A DNA stretch of 64,000 bases from Rhynchopus euleeides (lineage: Eukaryota; Euglenozoa; Diplonemea; Diplonemida; Diplonemidae). Each line of letters starts with the position of its first letter. Position 1 is the first letter of the stretch. Both the position numbers and the translations under genes were made by a program. Positions 58,363 through 64,000 of this stretch are shown piece by piece. The notes under the pieces were generated by a model. It was not told the DNA's origin. It searched no databases and worked only from the letters and a program-made list of their open reading frames with translations. Where the stretch lies: contig OY723245.1 in assembly GCA_963210315.1 (NCBI GenBank), forward strand, positions 620,001 to 684,000, in the 5' to 3' direction.

Positions 58363-60234
58363 CACGGTGGACTCCCACAGGCCAAAGTGGGTGTCTGAAA
58401 GAGGGTGAATAGTTTGGCGGAATTAGTGGGTGTCTGGCACCCACTAGTGGGTGTCTAGCACCCTCTTTTCACCACCAAATTACTGGGGATTCCCTGTAAT
58501 TCTGGGTGGAAATCATGTCAGGTCAACCTGGGACCTGCTGATTTCGACTGGAGTCATCTCAGACCTGTGGGGTTCAGTCAATTTCAGATTCAGACCTGCT
58601 GATCCAGAACTGCACCCTCTCCTTCCACACCAATTGTATCCACTGCTCATGGGTCCGAGTGACGACGATAGCAATGACGATGGCTCCATAGCAAAGATGG
58701 CTACCACTGCCAAAGCTCATCTGAAACAGAAACTGTCCCAGATGGAAGTCTCCTGTATAAATACAGGGTTCGGGGTTACCACGAGTGTAACGCAGATACG
58801 TGCAGGTGTGTCAAGAGAGTGTGCAGCTCACAGCAGTTCCGCATCCTTGATTGCTGAACTCCACAGTCCTAGGACGACGAAGAGGACGACGAGGGTCGAC
58901 GCAGGCTTATCTTACGCTGCGGCAGGGGTGGACTTCCACCCCGGGGGCAGGTTGAACAGGTTGTGTGGTTCCACTGATCAACATATAGGTCGGCCTGTCT
59001 GATAAGACTCAGCCACCCTGCGGGTCAATTGTTTCCAAAAGGGTGCCTATTTGACCAAAAGGCAAATTTTCCTCCCGCCATGCTCCCGTACCACAGAGGC
59101 TGTTGTGTTTGCCTCTGTGTATGCGTACGTTTTGCGATGACGGGGTGTGGAACCTGGCGTAGACCGAGCTACAACCAGGAACCAACGGCCCAACTCGGCG
59201 CCGTGGGTCAATTTTTGTGAAAAGGCCTTGACCAGAGGCATCCCCCTAACACTAAATTTGCTCTGTTTCATCCTGAACCGACCAACCAGGCACCGTGAGG
59301 AGGCATCAGAGCCCCTCGTGGACAGCCGCAGCACCCTTCCTTTACTAACGTCAGGTTCACCACTAGCACGAAGCATCACTGTTTTACGTCAGGTATGGCA
59401 AATGCCCACCCAAGGAAGTCGAGGAGTTTGAGCCGTTGGAAGTTACCAGAGGGACAAGCAAGAGGGATCTGCAAAGCAGTGATGTCTGTTGTACCCTTGG
59501 ACCACATTAAACTCAAACTGAACCCTCAGTCGTCCTTGATCGCCCGACAAGGTTCCTTTCAGCTTTCTAACAGATGGGTACCGCAACTGTCCAACTATCT
59601 ACAGACTCACATCCCAGAAGGTGCAGTCCAGGTTCCACAGAGCAAATTAAATGTTAGCATTTCTGCACAACTACCGGTACGCAAATCGCAGCGGCGGTGG
59701 AAGTGACTGACTCGAAAACGGCGAGGTATCAGTCTTGACGCTGGAAAATTCCGTTCGGAAATACCAAACACATCCACAGAAAGTGGAAGGAATGGGCGCC
59801 AAGATGATGCGAACGATTTTTGGGGGGGGAGGGGGGGGACTGCCCTGTATTGTGATACCCGTGAGGGTAACTAAATACAGGGCAGGGAGGCACAGGCGCA
59901 CACACAAAGGCAACACGCAAATGACAAGTGGCAGGGGCTGGGGTCTGGGGCCTCCTCATCATCCCTCCCCCTCTTCTCTCTAATACCGGGATACCCCGGC
60001 CAGGATCCCAGGATATGCCCCTGATCCAGCCAGATTTTCACCTCGAGAATATAGTATAGTAGCGTAGCGGGTGTCTGACACCCACTAGCGGGTGTCTGGC
60101 ACCCACTAGTGGGTGTCTGACACCCGCTTAGACACCCACTAGTGGGTGCCGAGACACCCACTAGCGGGTGCCAGGACACCCGCTAATTTTCCAAACTGCA
60201 AAGTGGGTGTCTGACCGGGCGGGAGTCCACCGTG
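58363..60234. mobile_element. CACGGTG-family element F (CACCCACTAGTGGGTG palindromes)
   Basis: Ends CACGGTGGACTCCC and GGGAGTCCACCGTG flanked by CA (58361-58362, 60235-60236). Subterminal arrays of CACCCACTAGTGGGTG and GTGTCTGGCACCC occur at 58388-58465 and 60068-60215. The 1.9-kb interior has plus-strand stretches that look protein-coding (for example 59395-59706, VPLDHIKLKLNPQSSLIARQ) but are broken, and a short hairpin CTGCCCTGTATT/AATACAGGGCAG at about 59840-59886. No ORF1 or transposase homologue recognised. Confidence 0.87.
59395..59706 (+). pseudogene. Coding-like remnant inside element F
   Basis: An open frame of 103 codons with balanced composition (WKLPEGQARGICKAVMSVV, FQLSNRWVPQLSNYLQTHIP). 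Upstream, another frame (59225-59390) reads ALTRGIPLTLNLLCFILNRP. The two may be parts of one damaged gene captured by or belonging to the element. Confidence 0.35.
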
Positions 60235-60236
60235 CA

Positions 60237-62829
60237 GGGGGGGTAGGGGGGGGGGGGGGGGCGATCGGATGCGCGCGGCAATCGCCGTTGAACAGCAGAT
60301 CACGCATCGACGTCCGAAGAGATGGGAAAGGGGAAAAATGGAAAATGGAAAGAGGCGGGGTGGGGGGAGGGGCATGGTAGTGGGTACACATAAAGACACC
60401 GGGCGAATACCCCCCTGTTGCGAAGCTGACTTGTCACCGTTTGCCAGGGGGGGGGGGGGGGGGGATTGGGGGTGGGGGTTGGGTGTGGGGTGTGTGTGCA
60501 CCCTCCAAAAAAATACCATGCACAAGACATTTGATGCAAATCAAAAAAAATCGCCCGCAGCGGTCTACACCTTCTCTCGCCTCTGCCCCACCTGCCGACC
60601 TCTCTCTCTCTCTCCACAGTTGCTTTCGCCTGACACCGCTTCCCCCCCCCCCCCCCCCCAGCTTTGGTGGGGTTTTGGACGGCTCTGTGCAGTGCAGGGG
60701 TGGGGGAGGAGAGGGGGTGTAAACAGCAACCGAAATACCATACGCGGTGTGATGTGACAAATACACCAGGGTGTGTGTATCCCACACGCATACGCATTTT
60801 TTTGGGGTGGATTTTTCAAAGCACCCAACCACCGTCCACCCCCCCCCCACCGCCAAACACCACCACCGCGTTGCTCTCCGCCAGGGGGGATGTTTTCCGC
60901 TGCCGATTCATTTCAGTCTAGAAATCGACATCCTTTCGACATAGGGTTGAAACACATTGCAAGATTTTAAAAAATAACCAGCTCCCCCGGACTGCTTTTC
61001 GCTGAGCGCACACTTGCGTCTCAAGGCTGTGCTGAGCCACGATAGAGTGACAAGAAAGCAAGGTGACGATCCTCAATCTCCAGTCGCACAATTTCTAAGT
61101 TAATGCGACGTCACCACACTCCGCCGCTCGTAACTAGTAAAAAATATAATGAACTGAAAAACGTGTTGTGCGCACGGGCAGTGCGTTGTACGGGGTTTTC
61201 CTGTGGCCCCTTGAGCTTCAAAATGCGCTGCGAAACATAAAACACCGACTTCTGAACGATTTGAACAAGGTTTGTCCGTGTTCGCATGTCCCCTTGGTGA
61301 GAGATTTCTTCGCATTCACAAGCGTGTTTGGGGGAGGGGGCGGGGGAGGGGGTCAAAATACAAGAGCTTAATTCACCGCGACGGTTGCGCTGTGGAAAAA
61401 AAAACGCACACGCCACCGCCACCACCACCTCTAGCTTATCTACACGATGATGGCCGGCCCGACTCCCCCATTTTGAGATCTGAGCAGCCGACATGCGTCA
61501 GGAGCCTGCTGCAACTGCACCACACGGGGCTCTCTTTCGGAGAGGGCATTCATGCCTGCCTGGTGCACACCCCTCCTTCCCTCACCCCACCCACTCTTTC
61601 TAAATAGAAATAAATATCCAGACAAATCCCCAACGCTGCCTCGACTATCGACAAAAGTACTGAGAGGCTGGGGAGTGTGGAGAGGAAACAGAGGGGCAGG
61701 GGAACGCGATTCCCCCGCAGACAACCCCCAACACGTCGTCAGGTGGGGTAAGAGCCCTTGAAGTCGGCAAATGCAGTCATGCGATAGAGGTTCCGCGTTC
61801 CCCTTGAGCGGTGTGCTGGGGGGAGGAGGGCCTCGCATCCGACCCCTCATTGATTCGTTCCCGTCTCGGCTGCACCGATGTGGGGGCAGGGGAGGTAGGG
61901 CGTATTCTTCAACCCGCAGTTGGGGGAGGGGGGGGGACGTGCGCGTGTGTGTGTTGATTGTCAAAAAAAATGAAGGCAAGGCAAGTCTCCCCAACACCCT
62001 CTAGCAGTGTGAAACCCCCTTTTTCTTTGGTGCCGACAATACCCAGGCACTGCGAAGAGCTAGGCACCTGCGCAGACCCTGTTCCATCCCTTTTTGCTTT
62101 TTTTCCCCTTTGCAGTCGCTACACCGGGGCAGCCTGCTAATCGGCAGCCAAAAAAGGGGCTATCGTGCGACGACGATCAGCCAGTTTTGGGTGGTGGGAA
62201 CATGATTTGGTTATTTCAGTTAGCCCCGGTTCTCGGGTGTGGGGGAGGGGGGATGTACAGGATAGGTGGTAGGGGCCAAATGCCGCTATATAGCGCTACC
62301 TACACCATTGTTACGCATTTGGCTCCTGCAGTGCGGGGGTGTGAGGGGGGATGCTTTATGATTTCATCGCGGGGGATGGGGAGGGGGGGAGGGAGAGCTC
62401 ATCACTGCGCGGTGCTGGAAGGAGGCATTATTCAGAAGAAGTTGGTGGATGCCCTCCCCCCACCCCCACCCCCTCCTCCGGCCCCCTCCCTGCTCTGTTG
62501 AGAAAAAACAACCAAGCAAAAAAATAGCGTGCTTTGCCGACCACAGCGAAGATCCCATCCCCCCCCCCTCCCTTTCCGTTTGGTTTGCCGGCAGCGATTG
62601 TTTTGCCCCCCTCCCCTTCCCCACCCCGTCTTCCTATTCCCTAGCCTGGGTCATGGGTAGGAGTAATAACTGATAGCCCATGCTCACCAAGCTTTTTCTG
62701 ATGTGTTGTTGCTCCTGGCCACCTTTTCCGTTGGGTTGCTTAAATCTAAACGGAGGTCAAAGTGGTGGGCGTGCATCTGACTTGCCCTGGATGTTGCTGT
62801 GCGGTGAGGTCGGTGCCCATGGAGGCTGC
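60237..62829. other. Long spacer of simple-sequence DNA
   Basis: About 2.6 kb with G or C runs (60249-60260, 60448-60465, 60644-60660, 60840-60850) and no supported gene. Includes an 11-kb-typical mix of CACACA, GTGTGT and purine tracts. The last part, 62640-62829, is the likely 3' region of the coiled-coil membrane protein gene. Confidence 0.5.
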
Positions 62830-63684
62830 TCACTGGTCCTGCTTCTCCACACCCTTCTGGAGGTGGAAGGTGAACTGCAGCAGCCTGGCCGTCAGGGTGA
62901 AGTTCAGCGTGACGTACAGCACAAACAGAGTGAGCGCCTTGGCTGTCAGGGAGCGGTTCTTCGACTCGAAGATGTCACGTGCGGTGGTGAACGCGCGCGA
63001 CACATCCTCCTGCTCCGACACGGCGGTGCTGACGGCAGATGCCTTCGACAGCATGTACGCACTCGGGGGGAAGGTGTTGGCAGCGAGGGAGACAAAGTGG
63101 TATGCCGACTCGGCCTTCTGTGTCACCACCTCCATCAGAGGGGCGGATGTGTGCACGGCCTTCGCCTCGGATGCTGCCTCCAGCTCCTGCACGCGTGCCT
63201 CGGCTGCCCGTGCGCGTGTCTGTTCGCGCTCCAGAAGAAGCTCCTGCCTGCCCATCTGCGCCTTGACGTCCTCCACCTGCGCAGTCTTCGCCTCAGCAAG
63301 TGTTGCCTTCTCCTGGGCCAGTGCGGCGTTCTTCTCTGCGAGCTCAGCCTTCTCTGCCGCCTGCTGCTGTGCAAGCGCGGCCTTCTCTGCGGCCAGTGCC
63401 GCCTGCTTCTCTGCGAGAGCGGCCTTCTCCTGAATCGTCGCGGCCAGTGCGTTCTTCTCCTCCTTCGTCTGGTGCAGCTGCTGCTTCAGGGCATCCACCT
63501 CCGCGTTGTACTCGTTAATCGACACGTAGTTCGTCGTGTCGAGGGCCGGAGGAGGGGCGGCCCCGTTCATCACCTCCGCCGCAGCCGGCTCGGCCTCACC
63601 CTTCGAAGGGGACCCGTGGTGGTGGTGGCGGCCCTTGCCGCTCTTGGCGTTCCTGCCCTTGCCGTTACCCTGCACGGCGGACAT
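62830..63684 (-). CDS. Coiled-coil protein with a C-terminal membrane segment
   Basis: A 284-aa protein from the ATG at 63684; an upstream open frame lacks coding character. Residues 1-45 are basic and His/Gly-rich (GKGRHHHHGSPSKG). Residues about 57-172 are an Ala/Glu/Lys/Gln coiled coil with near-repeating EKAALAEKQAALAAE units. A helical region 185-245 precedes one hydrophobic segment, about 249-271 (ALTLFVLYVTLNFTLTARLL), and a short tail. The layout, a long cytosolic coiled coil with a C-terminal anchor, resembles golgin- or tether-type tail-anchored proteins (inference). No enzymatic domain. Confidence 0.78.
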   Translation of the reverse strand: MSAVQGNGKGRNAKSGKGRHHHHGSPSKGEAEPAAAEVMNGAAPPPALDTTNYVSINEYNAEVDALKQQLHQTKEEKNALAATIQEKAALAEKQAALAAEKAALAQQQAAEKAELAEKNAALAQEKATLAEAKTAQVEDVKAQMGRQELLLEREQTRARAAEARVQELEAASEAKAVHTSAPLMEVVTQKAESAYHFVSLAANTFPPSAYMLSKASAVSTAVSEQEDVSRAFTTARDIFESKNRSLTAKALTLFVLYVTLNFTLTARLLQFTFHLQKGVEKQDQ

Positions 63685-64000
63685 CTTGTTTTGATGCAGG
63701 AGGGTGTGGCGGGTGCGAGCTGTTGCTGATGTCTGCTGTGAGATAAGGTCGCTGTGTTGCTGAAGACACCCTGCAGGAGGTTGGTGGGTGTGGTGTGCGC
63801 GACCCACAGATAAAGAAGCTGGAGTACAATAACAAACATGGGGGGTCAGGGGAATGAACTGCGGCATTTTCTCTCGAATTCCATCACGCAACTGCCACAG
63901 ACTGACGTTCCCTTGCTTGTTTCGGCAACCACAAACTAGCGCGGAAGGACCAGCAGCCCTTTGGCTCTGTCTCAACAACATTCATGCTGGCACGTCAATG
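63685..64000. other. Region upstream of the coiled-coil membrane protein gene
   Basis: Probable promoter or 5' leader; nothing recognisable. An AACAGCTCGCACCC-type stretch before the ATG follows several CAG trinucleotides. Confidence 0.4.

Noticed and set aside
59225-59390. HECT ubiquitin-ligase-like motif (ALTRGIPLTLNLLCFIL) in element F
   Set aside because: The resemblance is short and the rest of a HECT domain, including the catalytic Cys region, is not seen.

Overview
The window is nuclear DNA of a unicellular eukaryote. The evidence is spliceosomal GT-AG introns (most donors read GTATGT or GTATGG), single-copy eukaryotic genes (a vacuolar ATPase subunit E, an LRRC9-type leucine-rich protein, a Kv-type potassium channel, a glutathione S-transferase, an astacin) and a piece of eukaryotic 18S rRNA. 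Coding DNA is GC-rich, and G or C runs of 10 to 18 bases litter the spacers. The lineage cannot be fixed from the sequence. A retroelement with the gag / tyrosine recombinase / RT-RNase H order of trypanosomatid VIPER elements, and the fact that every host gene lies on the minus strand, would suit an excavate or euglenozoan-like protist. That is a weak inference.

Layout. 1-7451: four host genes (three-repeat coiled-coil protein, astacin protease, GST, SNase-like protein). 8034-19181: about 11 kb of adjacent and nested mobile elements. 20197-20667: a small host-like gene. 21151-27351: a repeat block with an 18S rRNA fragment between 115-bp direct repeats, a 4.2-kb VIPER-like retroelement and GC-rich paired repeats. 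27636-29837: potassium channel. 29838-34400: spacer with simple repeats, GC-rich modules and a candidate tRNA-derived short repeat. 34414-40230: a second mobile-element cluster, again nested. 41325-42075: V-ATPase E. 42714-43709: another foldback element. 45421-50623: a six-exon LRRC9 gene. 52140-53027: an unidentified gene. 53758-60234: repeats and two further elements. 62830-63684: a coiled-coil protein with a C-terminal membrane segment.

The most unusual content is a family of at least eight elements whose ends are all CACGGTG or CACGGCG and which are all flanked by a 2-bp duplication of varying sequence (TA, GG, TG, GA, TA, CT, TT, CA). Each subfamily carries its own array of perfect palindromes just inside the ends. 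The three larger members carry one gene set on the minus strand: a basic ORF1 protein, then a DDE-like transposase (with a Gly-His-Arg/Cys motif after the second Asp), in two of them ending in three C2H2 zinc fingers. All three transposases are damaged. A second family (three copies, ends TAGGGGG or TAGGCCC) sits inside G homopolymers every time. TA-flanked MITEs and one hAT-type MITE with an 8-bp duplication are nested inside these elements, giving a readable insertion history.
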